The position numbers and the translations under genes are program-made. From positions 1 through 40,005 of the forward strand of contig CAZEGV010000020.1 in the NCBI GenBank assembly GCA_964511645.1: a stretch of DNA of 40,005 bases, read 5' to 3'. The notes under the pieces were generated by a model. The model saw only the letters and a program-made list of their open reading frames with translations. It was not told the origin of the DNA and ran no database searches. Below are positions 14,876 through 22,208 of this stretch, piece by piece (position 1 is the stretch's first letter; each line of letters starts with the position of its first letter). The stretch is from CAZEGV01 sp964511645. GTDB lineage: Bacteria > Bacteroidota > Bacteroidia > Cytophagales > JAAEPT01.

Positions 14876-16945
14876 TTAATCACTTATGATTTCAAATTCT
14901 ACTCTTCTGTTTAATTTTCTTAATTCGGCTTGTTTATTATCTGCGATGGGTTTAGTTCCTCCGTACCCTATGGTAGATATTCGATCTATGGCTACACTTC
15001 TCTTGCTTAGGTATGTTTGTATGGCTATTGCTCTTTGTTCTGATAGTTTTTGATTTAATTCTGCATTGCCTACGTTATCGGTATGTCCTGATACCTTTAT
15101 TTTCATTGAAGGGTTGGCTTTTAATATTTTAACCAAGTTATTCAATTCTGAGTAAGAGCCTGTCAATAGTGTTGGTGTACCTCTTTTGAATAAAACATTA
15201 TGTAATTGTGCTGTTTGCCCTATTTCAAATGGTGTTAAGTATAGATCTCTTACAATTTCTTTATATTTTAAGGCATTTGTTAAGTCTAGTCGCTCTCGAA
15301 TGGCATAGTAGCCATCTTTATTTGCATAAAAACTATATACCTTATTGAGAGGTAATACAATTTCATACCTTCCTGTGCGTGGATCGGAGTGTGCTGAGCC
15401 TATTTCTTTTCCTGTTTTATAGTCGTAATAGGTGATTTTTGTTCCAATTGTTTTTCTGGTTTTACTGTCTCTTACTATTCCTTTGACCAATACTACTGGT
15501 TTTGGCTTTACTTTTTCAGGTAATTTTACCTTATAAATATCCGTAGTTTTTAGTGTTTTATCTGACGAGACATAATAAGCATAGTTAGCAGATGCGGAAA
15601 CGCTGTAATATGAGTCAACTCCTTCCCCATTAATTGGCTTCCCTATATTAAGTGGTTTAGACCAATTTGTCCAAGAGTCATCCAATCGGCGAGACATAAA
15701 CAAATCGGTTTTACCATAGCCTGGATGACCGTTAGAACTAAAATAAAGTGTGCCCCCATCTGATGCTAAAAAGGGTGAAAAGTCAGTCCCTGCTGTATTT
15801 AAAACTTTCCCCATGTTTTTGGGGGCTGTCCAAATTCCATTTCCTTCGTTAAAGGACACATACAAATCTCTATCTCCTTTTGTATCATTAATTTCAATTG
15901 ATAAAATAAGTACTCTAGCGTCATTAGTCATAAAAAACTCATTAAAATCTGATTTATTATAATAGCTTCTGATTTTAAATTGCTTGGGTACTTCCCAACC
16001 GTTACTTGTTTTGTTAGCGATAGATAAGCCTTGTCCTCTTATCTTGCCATTAGGTTCATAAGTATTCATCAATACGAGTGTATTACCGTCTGGAGTAACT
16101 GCGTGAACAGCATTAGGTCCGTCATTATTAATAGGTTTCCCTACGTTTTTGGCTTGAGTCCATTGCTTATTTATATTATCGGAATAATATGCGTCTTCTA
16201 CATCTGTTGCCCCACCTATATTGTTGGGGTGATTCTTACGAGAAAAATATAAGCATTTGCCATCAGCCGATATTATTGGGTTCATCTCATCATATTGGCT
16301 GTTAACTGTTGCACTTAGTTTTATTGGTTTTTCAGGGTAATAAAGCCCTTCAATAGTGTTGATTTTGAGAGCTGTGCCTTTTGCGTATAGGTAGTCTATT
16401 TCTATAGAAGAGTTTTGAAATAAAATCACACCATAATACTTGCCTTCAAGTTTTTTTACTTGCTCTGAATATACTTTTAATCCGTTTACAATAAAACTTA
16501 CTTGTGTTCCTCTTTTACGAATAGTTATGATATTATCTCCTTTTATCTTAAGATTCATTTTATACTCTGTGCTTTGTATAATTTTTCCATTTTTGGCTTT
16601 AAAAGTTTTAAACTTTCCTCTTTTTATAATAAAATAATTTGCATTTTGTTTATTAATACCGCCCCACATCAAGCCATATTCGCTACCTAATTTCCAAGAG
16701 GTAATATGTGTGATAATTTCAAAATCTTGAGTATCATCTAGTCGGTTGAGGTATTGAGATAAGACACCGGACTTAAGACCAGTTCTTGTCCAATGTATTG
16801 CACCTTCTTTTAATTTATATTTATCAGATTGGTTACTAGTTATGTTCCAATGTTGGTTGTTATTATTAAAATCTTCTTTAAAAACATTTTGAGAAAATGA
16901 ATACGAAGACGTGATTAGTGTAATTATTAAAATTAATTTATTCAT
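14876..16945 (-). CDS. Exported OmpA-family protein with LamG-like and beta-propeller domains
   Basis: This 689-residue protein has a signal peptide (MNKLILIITLITSSYSFSQ). Residues ~20-190 look like a concanavalin/LamG or DUF1080-like sandwich (FKEDFNNNNQHW, YGLMWGGINKQNANYFIIKR, VSFIVNGLKVYS). Residues ~210-470 contain PD40/WD40-like propeller blades (NPIISADGKCLYFSRKNH, AVTPDGNTLVLMN, DFSPFLASDGGTLYFSSNGH). A carboxypeptidase-regulatory-like domain lies at ~485-560. A C-terminal OmpA peptidoglycan-binding domain follows at ~578-689 (VSGHTDNVGNAELNQKLSEQRA, NRRVEFEI). The propeller-CRD-OmpA order recalls the T9SS protein PorE, but PorE starts with TPRs and a lipobox, both absent here, so this is a relative at most. 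Confidence 0.85.
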   Translation of the reverse strand: MNKLILIITLITSSYSFSQNVFKEDFNNNNQHWNITSNQSDKYKLKEGAIHWTRTGLKSGVLSQYLNRLDDTQDFEIITHITSWKLGSEYGLMWGGINKQNANYFIIKRGKFKTFKAKNGKIIQSTEYKMNLKIKGDNIITIRKRGTQVSFIVNGLKVYSEQVKKLEGKYYGVILFQNSSIEIDYLYAKGTALKINTIEGLYYPEKPIKLSATVNSQYDEMNPIISADGKCLYFSRKNHPNNIGGATDVEDAYYSDNINKQWTQAKNVGKPINNDGPNAVHAVTPDGNTLVLMNTYEPNGKIRGQGLSIANKTSNGWEVPKQFKIRSYYNKSDFNEFFMTNDARVLILSIEINDTKGDRDLYVSFNEGNGIWTAPKNMGKVLNTAGTDFSPFLASDGGTLYFSSNGHPGYGKTDLFMSRRLDDSWTNWSKPLNIGKPINGEGVDSYYSVSASANYAYYVSSDKTLKTTDIYKVKLPEKVKPKPVVLVKGIVRDSKTRKTIGTKITYYDYKTGKEIGSAHSDPRTGRYEIVLPLNKVYSFYANKDGYYAIRERLDLTNALKYKEIVRDLYLTPFEIGQTAQLHNVLFKRGTPTLLTGSYSELNNLVKILKANPSMKIKVSGHTDNVGNAELNQKLSEQRAIAIQTYLSKRSVAIDRISTIGYGGTKPIADNKQAELRKLNRRVEFEIISD

Positions 16946-17031
16946 AGCTAAATAAGGTTTCTTGAAGATAGTAATATCATAGATAATGCCAAAATCGTGC
17001 CTTAAGATTTTTTTATACTATTTCATAATAA

Positions 17032-17062
17032 TTGATATTTCGCTATTTTTTTCATACTTTTA
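17032..17062 (+). promoter_or_regulatory. Probable promoter of the glycine-zipper OmpA lipoprotein gene
   Basis: ATTG-type -33 element (TTG 17032-17034), 20 bases, then TACTTTTA at 17055-17062, one mismatch from TAnnTTTG. The expected leader is about 50 bases and contains AAGGAGGG, which is unusual for this phylum but lies too far from the start codon to act as a ribosome-binding site. Confidence 0.4.
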
Positions 17063-17117
17063 TAAGGAGGGTAATACAAAATTGCTTTCATAACGTAAAC
17101 CAAACCGATTAGTAATT

Positions 17118-17789
17118 ATGAAAAATCTAAGTGGGTTAATCTTAGCATTAATGATAACAAGTTTATCATTTCACTCATGTAAAAGTTTAAGCAATACAGC
17201 CAAAGGTGCTCTTATAGGTGGTGCAGGTGGTGCCGCAGCAGGTGCGATAGTTGGTAAGATTGCTGGAAATACAGCAATGGGTGCTGTAATAGGTGCTGCG
17301 GTAGGTGGTACAGCAGGCGCTCTTATCGGTAAGCGTATGGACAAACAAGCAAAAGAAATGCAGGAAGATTTCAAAAATGCACATGTAACTCGTGTAGGGG
17401 AAGGAATTATTGTAACGTTTGATTCAGGTATTTTGTTTGACAATAACAAATCGGACTTAAAAGCTGCTGCTAAAGCAAACCTAGACCAGCTAGCTACTAC
17501 ACTTAAAAAATACGATGAGACTAACTTACTAATTGTTGGTCATACAGATAGCAAAGGTGCGGATGATTATAACAAAATCTTATCTGAAAAAAGAGCTACA
17601 GCTGTAACTAGTTATGTAAGTACTCTTGGAATCACAACTTCTAGAATTAAAATGGAAGGTAAAGGAGAAGTTGAACCTTTGGCTGATAATGAAACAGAGG
17701 CTGGAAGAGCTCAAAACAGACGTGTAGAGGTTGCTATCTTTGCTAGTAAAGCAATGCAAAAAGCTGCTAAAAAAGGGTTAATTAAATAA
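17118..17789 (+). CDS. OmpA-family lipoprotein with glycine zipper
   Basis: This 223-residue protein has a lipoprotein signal (MKNLSGLILALMITSLSFHSC, lipid-modified Cys 21). A glycine-zipper region at ~28-74 (GALIGGAGGAAAGAIVG, AMGAVIGAAVGGTAGALIGKR) is followed by an OmpA C-terminal domain at ~95-210 with FDSGILFDNNKSDL, VGHTDSKGADDYNKILSEKRA and NRRVEVAI. The Asp and Arg that bind diaminopimelate in this family are present. It anchors the outer membrane to peptidoglycan and resembles E. coli YiaD in layout. It is a single-gene unit with its own promoter and terminator, divergent from the larger OmpA-family gene. Confidence 0.92.
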   Translation: MKNLSGLILALMITSLSFHSCKSLSNTAKGALIGGAGGAAAGAIVGKIAGNTAMGAVIGAAVGGTAGALIGKRMDKQAKEMQEDFKNAHVTRVGEGIIVTFDSGILFDNNKSDLKAAAKANLDQLATTLKKYDETNLLIVGHTDSKGADDYNKILSEKRATAVTSYVSTLGITTSRIKMEGKGEVEPLADNETEAGRAQNRRVEVAIFASKAMQKAAKKGLIK

Positions 17790-17816
17790 TTATACTAGTT
17801 TAAGTTTAGTTAAACT

Positions 17817-17858
17817 TTAAAAGAGTCCTGAAGTGATAAGCTTTAGAACTCTTTTTTT
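17817..17858 (+). terminator. Intrinsic terminator after the glycine-zipper OmpA gene
   Basis: AAAAGAGT-c-CTGAAG pairs with CTTTAG-a-ACTCTTTT (one internal mismatch) around the loop tgataag, followed by seven T residues. It lies 28 bases after the stop codon. Confidence 0.85.
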
Positions 17859-17915
17859 ATGAGTCATTATTTTTTTACTGTTAGTTTAAAAACCCTTGCT
17901 CACTCCCTTCATTAT

Positions 17916-18608
17916 CTATTGACTTAAACTCCAATTTATTTTACCTAGATTCTTTTTACTCAAAAAAGTATTTATTTTACTAAATGGTTTAGATCCAAAA
18001 AATCCTCTATGAGCCGAAAATGGTGACGGATGTGCTGATTTTATTATACAATGCTTAGATTCATCTATCAACTCCTCTTTACTCTGAGCATATTTCCCCC
18101 AAAGGATAAACACAATATTTTCTTTTTTGTCAGAGATAGCTTGAATTACAGAATCTGTAAACTCCTCCCAACCTTTTTTTTGATGTGAACCTGGTAGCGT
18201 AGCTTGAACGGTAAGCATACTGTTAAGCAATAATACTCCTTGCTCTGCCCATGGCTGTAAATCACCTGATTTAGGGATAAAAAGCGACAAATCTGACTCC
18301 AGTTCTTTAAAGATATTACGTAAAGAAGGTGGATGTTTTACTCCTTCCCTAACCGAAAAACTCAATCCGTTTGCTTGCCCCTCTCCATGATATGGGTCTT
18401 GCCCCAAAACAACTACCTTAAGTGAGTGAAGTGGTGAAAATTCAAAAGCTTTAAAAACATCTTTGGCAGGTGGATGAATTATTCCAGTAGTATATTCTTG
18501 GTTTACAAAGTTTAGTAAATTCTTAAAATAAGGTTTCGTAAATTCTTTTGACAGAGTCTGTTGCCAAGAGGGTTCAATTTGATTAAAATCAATCAAACTC
18601 TTGAGCAA
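17916..18608 (-). CDS. ung: Uracil-DNA glycosylase, family 1
   Basis: This 230-residue enzyme removes uracil from DNA to start base excision repair. VVVLGQDPYHGEGQANGLSFSV contains the catalytic Asp 71. LLLNSMLTVQ, FILWGKYAQ and SAHPSPFSAHRGFFGSKPFS (with the catalytic His and the Leu-loop region, where the usual HPSPLSAHRGF carries Phe) complete the family signature. The length is normal. The reading frame overlaps the upstream coiled-coil gene by 20 bases, so ung is coupled to the SiaB-SiaC operon. That arrangement is unexpected and may only reflect shared transcription. Confidence 0.97.
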   Translation of the reverse strand: MLKSLIDFNQIEPSWQQTLSKEFTKPYFKNLLNFVNQEYTTGIIHPPAKDVFKAFEFSPLHSLKVVVLGQDPYHGEGQANGLSFSVREGVKHPPSLRNIFKELESDLSLFIPKSGDLQPWAEQGVLLLNSMLTVQATLPGSHQKKGWEEFTDSVIQAISDKKENIVFILWGKYAQSKEELIDESKHCIIKSAHPSPFSAHRGFFGSKPFSKINTFLSKKNLGKINWSLSQ

Positions 18609-19179
18609 TCACTTCCTTTTGTTTTTTTCTTTTTTCAGCATTCATCAATAGTTTTTCTACTATTTTTTCGATCGGTCTTAGCATCAACGCTAAAACAGCC
18701 TTTAGGCTTAATCCTACTGCAAACTCATGGTCGTGAAGCATTCCTTTAGTTTCATGAAGATAAGCTTCAATACGCGGCTCTATCAATGCTTCTGTAAGTA
18801 AAAATAGTCCTACAAAAACTATTCCTGTGATTGTTGTTGCTCTTCTTCCTACTTTGGCAACAGCTAAGTCATCCAGTGTTTCTTGAAGTTCTACATTTTT
18901 ACTCTCCATTTCAGCGTTTACGCTATTAAGAGTAACATTAATTTTATTAATTCTTTTTTGTTGTCTATCACTTACTTTAGTGATGAGCTTGGTTTGGTCT
19001 AGAACTTCTTCATATCTTTCACTTAACAAAATAAGCTGATCCTTATAAGTGTTACCCTCAACACTTTCTAATTTCAATACTTCTCTAGTTTCTTTTAGAA
19101 TCTGAAGTTCCTTATCAAAAAGACCATCGTTCTTTCTGCGTCTTCTATTGCCCACTATCGGCTCAGTAGATTCGCTCAT
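18589..19179 (-). CDS. Coiled-coil membrane protein downstream of siaC (candidate SiaC target)
   Basis: This 196-residue protein is of no named family that I recognise. Residues ~20-107 are charged and heptad-like, including LLSERYEEVLDQTKLITKVS followed by DRQQKRINKI. The T-K-x-x-x-K-V-S-D-R-Q-Q pattern (S70-Q74) resembles the linker that often precedes GGDEF, adenylate cyclase or PP2C output domains. Two hydrophobic stretches follow (~112-131, TITGIVFVGLFLLTEALI; ~152-168, FAVGLSLKAVLALML), then a basic tail (AEKRKKQKE). It lies 4 bases after siaC and overlaps ung by 20 bases. In Pseudomonas the SiaC partner is the stalk of the cyclase SiaD; here this stalk-like protein occupies the corresponding place without a catalytic domain. 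Function inferred only. Confidence 0.8.
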   Translation of the reverse strand: MSESTEPIVGNRRRRKNDGLFDKELQILKETREVLKLESVEGNTYKDQLILLSERYEEVLDQTKLITKVSDRQQKRINKINVTLNSVNAEMESKNVELQETLDDLAVAKVGRRATTITGIVFVGLFLLTEALIEPRIEAYLHETKGMLHDHEFAVGLSLKAVLALMLRPIEKIVEKLLMNAEKRKKQKEVIAQEFD

Positions 19180-19183
19180 TTAT

Positions 19184-19564
19184 TTACTCTTCAATAGGGA
19201 TTAACTCAAACGGTGAATCTAACAAGTCGCTGTAATCTTCTCCTGCTTCCATCATATCTTCATCATCTTCATCATAATGCCATTTAATTAAAACATCATT
19301 TCCCTCTTCATCCAGTTTATCAACTCGCTTCAAAATATCCAAAATACATTTTGAAGAACTTGTATTGAAATATTCCAATTGAATAATCACAATCGTCTTA
19401 TTCTTTGGTTCTTCTAAGTAAGCATCTAACCAATCATATACTGGTTGATAAAATTCTAATGAATTTTCTGGAATAGACTTTCCTTTTAACATAACCGTAC
19501 CTCCCTCATAATTGAGGTCAATACCTGGGGTTAAGTTAGTTTCTTTTACAATGTAATTTTCCAT
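19184..19564 (-). CDS. siaC: SiaC family regulatory phosphoprotein (DUF1987)
   Basis: This 126-residue acidic protein matches SiaC: TPGIDLNYEGGTVMLKGKSIPENSLEFYQPVYDWL is the family's opening, and IIQLEYFNTSSSKCILDIL holds the phosphorylation segment. The threonine of N-T-S-S is residue 68, the same number as the phosphothreonine reported for Pseudomonas aeruginosa SiaC. There SiaB phosphorylates SiaC, SiaA dephosphorylates it, and unmodified SiaC activates the diguanylate cyclase SiaD. The gene lies 2 bases after the SiaB-like kinase gene and 4 bases before the coiled-coil membrane protein gene. Confidence 0.92.
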   Translation of the reverse strand: MENYIVKETNLTPGIDLNYEGGTVMLKGKSIPENSLEFYQPVYDWLDAYLEEPKNKTIVIIQLEYFNTSSSKCILDILKRVDKLDEEGNDVLIKWHYDEDDEDMMEAGEDYSDLLDSPFELIPIEE

Positions 19565-19566
19565 AA

Positions 19567-20118
19567 TTATATTTTTTCAATCATCACTTTTAAAGTGAAA
19601 AAGCTTTTATCTTTTCCTACATTATCAAATGTAATTCCTAGTTTTTGTCCTGACTTACGTGCTATATCTATAAACCCTAGACCAGCTCCACCTTTTTCAG
19701 AAATCTCTGCTTGTGCTAGTGTTTTCTTATAAAAAGTTCTTAAACCATCTCTATCAAATGAGTTGATTTTGTTTATCCAATTGGTTAAATAATTTTTTTC
19801 TTGAGAATCAACGTAGTTACTTGTAATTACTTCATACTCATTTTTACCATTTACGACTGATATAGATACTTCTTTATTTTCGACACTCCTATTAGGAGGT
19901 TTACTAACATGTTTGGTGAGATTTTCTAACATTTCCACCAATACCTTTACTACTTTTTTCTTAGCCTTAGGATTATCTTTAGATAGGTCTAAACGGGACA
20001 TCATCATTTCTATAATGGATTTAACCATTCCGTAGGTAATTTCTCCTTGGTACGAAAGGATTATGTCCTTATCCGAAGATTGTTGATGTCGTTTATGTAA
20101 ATCTGCCTCTAAATACAT
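19567..20118 (-). CDS. siaB: SiaB family protein kinase (DUF6272)
   Basis: This 183-residue protein looks like the SiaB kinase, a GHKL-type ATPase fold related to anti-sigma kinases. An N-box-like helix KVVKVLVEMLENLTKH (E62, N66, H70) is followed by a middle strand region (SISVVNGKNEYEVITSNYV) and a glycine-rich lid ISEKGGAGLGFIDIARKSG. The substrate is expected to be the SiaC encoded next to it. No SiaA-type PP2C phosphatase gene adjoins it, so the reverse reaction must be supplied elsewhere or by another route. It is the first gene of the operon; the promoter -7 box lies only 8 bases upstream of the start codon. Confidence 0.88.
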   Translation of the reverse strand: MYLEADLHKRHQQSSDKDIILSYQGEITYGMVKSIIEMMMSRLDLSKDNPKAKKKVVKVLVEMLENLTKHVSKPPNRSVENKEVSISVVNGKNEYEVITSNYVDSQEKNYLTNWINKINSFDRDGLRTFYKKTLAQAEISEKGGAGLGFIDIARKSGQKLGITFDNVGKDKSFFTLKVMIEKI

Positions 20119-20125
20119 TATCTCG

Positions 20126-20157
20126 CTAATATAACCTATTTAAATAAAATTGTCAAA
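20126..20157 (-). promoter_or_regulatory. Probable promoter of the siaB operon
   Basis: On the minus strand: TTTG (20157-20154), 20 bases, TATATTAG (20133-20126), one mismatch from TAnnTTTG. The start codon at 20118 is so close that the transcript would have a leader of only a few bases. Confidence 0.5.
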
Positions 20158-20227
20158 GAAACTCAAATCATTATTTGACATGATATAAGTTCATTCTCTA
20201 CAATGTGCTTATTTACAATAAAAAATA

Positions 20228-20503
20228 CTATCTGACAAACCACTTTTTTGAAGCATAAAAAGTACCAAAAGGAACAATAGAAACTAACATAGACAAAAGG
20301 ATGATACCTATTTTCCATTTATATATGACACCAACAATGAGCACCGTAATTATATAAGCGACAAATAATACTCCGTGGGTCATTCCTACAATCTCTACGG
20401 CTAATGGCTTATCAAACAAATACTTTAATGGCATTGCCAAGCCAAATAAAACTAATAATGATACTCCTTCTAATAACGCAATCCATTTCAATGGCTTTAA
20501 CAT
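20228..20503 (-). CDS. DUF3817 small membrane protein
   Basis: This 91-residue integral membrane protein has three hydrophobic helices (IALLEGVSLLVLFGLAMPL, GVLFVAYIITVLIVGVI and IGIILLSMLVSIVPFGTFYA). The opening LKWIALLEGVSLLVLFGLAMPLKY, the central GMTHGVLFVAY and the closing PFGTFYASKKW are typical of DUF3817. Function unknown. It follows the OmpA-family gene after 7 bases and ends the two-gene operon. Confidence 0.9.
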   Translation of the reverse strand: MLKPLKWIALLEGVSLLVLFGLAMPLKYLFDKPLAVEIVGMTHGVLFVAYIITVLIVGVIYKWKIGIILLSMLVSIVPFGTFYASKKWFVR

Positions 20504-20510
20504 ATCTTCC

Positions 20511-21182
20511 CTATTCTATTATCCTTACTTCGGTTCTTCGGTTCTTTTGACGTCCTTCGGCTGTATTATTATTCCATACTGCTTGGTTCTCCCCATAACC
20601 TTTGGCTAGTATTCTAGTCGAGCTTATTCCTCTTTTTAATAAGTAATTACGAATAGCATCAGCTCTGTTTTGAGATAATTGCATATTTTCCTCATCTTCT
20701 CCCACATTATCAGTATGTCCCGCTATCTCAACTTTTAATTCTTTTTTGATTGTCATATATTCTAATAATTCATCCAGTTCTTTATACGATACTTTTGTGA
20801 TACTATATTTTCCAGAATCGAAGTGAACATTATCTAAAGTGAATATTTTTGGCTGTTCAAACCTTACCGTCAATTGAAACTCCCCATACACTTCGTTTTC
20901 ACCTAAACTAGGAATCTTTATCGTGCTGTAATCTTTCTCTTCTCCAAATCCTTTTATTTTTATCATATATGTTTCTCCTCCTGCCAGCAAGACTTTAAAC
21001 TTTCCGTCGTCCCCACTTGTGCCTTTATAAACCACCCCAGAGCTATCACCTTCAAATATAATTTGCTCTCCTGATTGTGCCTTATCTTTAAAGTCTAATA
21101 CCGATACTTCTAAAGGTGCCATATCTTGAGCGAGGGACAGCCCTACAAATAGCACTGCTAAAACAACTAATACTTTTTTCAT
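20511..21182 (-). CDS. Exported OmpA-family protein
   Basis: This 223-residue protein has a signal peptide (MKKVLVVLAVLFVGLSLAQ). An N-terminal carboxypeptidase-regulatory or Ig-like beta domain (~22-105, GTSGDDGKFKVLLAGGETYMIKIKGFGEEKDY) precedes an OmpA C-terminal domain (~112-223) with FDSGKYSITKVSYKELDELL, AGHTDNVGEDEENMQLSQNRA, GYGENQAVW and NRRTEVRI. The peptidoglycan-binding Asp and Arg are kept. There is no lipobox Cys, so it should be periplasmic or barrel-free in the outer envelope. It is cotranscribed with the DUF3817 gene. Confidence 0.9.
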   Translation of the reverse strand: MKKVLVVLAVLFVGLSLAQDMAPLEVSVLDFKDKAQSGEQIIFEGDSSGVVYKGTSGDDGKFKVLLAGGETYMIKIKGFGEEKDYSTIKIPSLGENEVYGEFQLTVRFEQPKIFTLDNVHFDSGKYSITKVSYKELDELLEYMTIKKELKVEIAGHTDNVGEDEENMQLSQNRADAIRNYLLKRGISSTRILAKGYGENQAVWNNNTAEGRQKNRRTEVRIIE

Positions 21183-21199
21183 CTTTCTTTTTATTTTTA

Positions 21200-21233
21200 C
21201 TAATGTAATTAATTCTATTCACTTTATAACAAA
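21200..21233 (-). promoter_or_regulatory. Probable promoter of the OmpA-DUF3817 operon
   Basis: On the minus strand: TTTG (21233-21230), 22 bases, TACATTAG (21207-21200), one mismatch from TAnnTTTG. The expected leader before the OmpA start is about 13 bases. Confidence 0.45.
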
Positions 21234-21248
21234 AGTGATACCACACTA

Positions 21249-22163
21249 TTACTTAGGTGGAAATCGTTTTAAATCGCTGACTTCAAAAGTCCACTCTGGG
21301 CTTACTAAACTGCCATTTAATGACGGGGTAAAATACCATGCCGTACTATGGTTAGGGTTTTTTAGTACTTGAATTTCTTGTGCAGGCATATAACTCTGGG
21401 CGAGTAAAAATGCTTTTTGTTTATTGATAGGATTAACTGCTATATCTACAACTATTATAGCATGTCCCGGCGAACCACCTTGTATAAAGATGTCTCCAAT
21501 TTGTAAATTAGCAATCGATACGGCTATTAATTCTTTGGATAAGGAAAGTGTACCTGCATACATAAATATAGTTTCCAGATAAGACCAAAAAGTTTTATAC
21601 GTATTAGATGGCTTTACTTTCTTTTTCCAATAGCATTTATTCCCGTTTACTACAACTCTATTGCCTTGCATCCATTTGGTATATGGTGCTCTAAAACCAT
21701 TAGTAAAATTAAAATGTATTTCATCATACCGATTTTGTTTCCACAAATATTCTGCTTGTAACCTCATGATTGCGTCTGCACATTGGTGTAAATTCTTCTT
21801 TCCTATCGGAAGATCTACCACCGCTTCATAGGTGTCATGGTTAGGTTTATCACTTCCGTCATATAATTTTACGGGACTTCCTATTGGTTTTAAGGGTAGT
21901 TTTCGTAAATAATTTGCAAAAGAATTGTCAGTATAATTTAATCGCTGAAACCCCTTTGGTACTATAAATCTAGTATTAATTATTTTTCCTTTGGGATGAA
22001 TAGTATCACTACTGATTCTATGATGCGAAGCATCAACTGTAAGGGATAGAGCGGTTTGTTTGAATCCCGTTTGCGAAGCAGGGATGAGTAGCGACAGCCC
22101 GACCTTATTGCTTATGAAATAAGTAATAAGGATACAGCCCAATATAATGATGTGTTTTTTCAT
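21249..22163 (-). CDS. DUF4846 protein carrying a translated repeat insertion
   Basis: This 304-residue secreted or membrane-anchored protein opens with MKKHIIILGCILITYFISNK. Its DUF4846 body starts near residue 67: INTRFIVPKGFQRL, SFANYLRKLPLKPIGSPVKLYDG, VVDLPIGKKNLHQCADAIMRLQAEYLW, FNFTNGFRAPYTKW, and near the end GDIFIQGGSPGHAIIVVDIA. The function of the family is unknown to me. Residues ~20-48 (VGLSLLIPASQTGF, KQTALSLTVDASHHR) are encoded by the complement of repeat copy D, so the element was inserted in frame in the linker between signal sequence and domain. The following gene is OmpA, 66 bases on. Confidence 0.85.
   Translation of the reverse strand: MKKHIIILGCILITYFISNKVGLSLLIPASQTGFKQTALSLTVDASHHRISSDTIHPKGKIINTRFIVPKGFQRLNYTDNSFANYLRKLPLKPIGSPVKLYDGSDKPNHDTYEAVVDLPIGKKNLHQCADAIMRLQAEYLWKQNRYDEIHFNFTNGFRAPYTKWMQGNRVVVNGNKCYWKKKVKPSNTYKTFWSYLETIFMYAGTLSLSKELIAVSIANLQIGDIFIQGGSPGHAIIVVDIAVNPINKQKAFLLAQSYMPAQEIQVLKNPNHSTAWYFTPSLNGSLVSPEWTFEVSDLKRFPPK
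22021..22130 (+). repeat. Structured repeat, copy D, inside the DUF4846 reading frame
   Basis: Leading hairpin TGATGC-GAA-GCATCA (22021-22035), AGGGATAGAGCGG (22041-22053), tttgtttga, central hairpin ATCCC...GGGAT (22064-22085), GAGTAGCGACAGCCCGACC (22086-22104), and a tail hairpin of 13 bp with loop GAA (CCTTATTGCTTAT pairing with ATAAGTAATAAGG, 22103-22131). The leading stem differs in sequence from that of copy C but keeps pairing around the same GAA loop. All of it lies within a translated gene on the other strand. Confidence 0.8.
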
Positions 22164-22179
22164 TTTCTTTTTTACTCAA

Positions 22180-22208
22180 AAAATGTAAAGTAACAAAAGG
22201 GTTACAAA
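22180..22208 (-). promoter_or_regulatory. Possible promoter of the DUF4846 gene
   Basis: On the minus strand: TTTG (22208-22205), 17 bases, TACATTTT (22187-22180), one mismatch from TAnnTTTG. The expected leader is about 13 bases. Confidence 0.4.

Noticed and set aside
14640..14879. Open frames of 69-79 codons on both strands
   Set aside because: They consist of repeat copy C and the ends of adjoining genes; the repeat is long, AT-rich and palindromic, which leaves both strands open by chance.
17200..17340. Short-period repeat of GGTGC-type units
   Set aside because: These are the codons of the glycine zipper (GxxxG protein repeat), not a DNA repeat array.
17171..17449. 92-codon minus-strand open frame
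   Set aside because: It is the reverse of the glycine-zipper segment, whose GGT/GCA codons give proline- and alanine-rich antisense frames.
20145..20180. TGTCAAA...TTTGACA inverted repeat upstream of siaB as an operator
   Set aside because: One arm contains the -33 element and the arms are short with a 16-base spacer in AT-rich DNA, so chance is likely. No regulator can be named.
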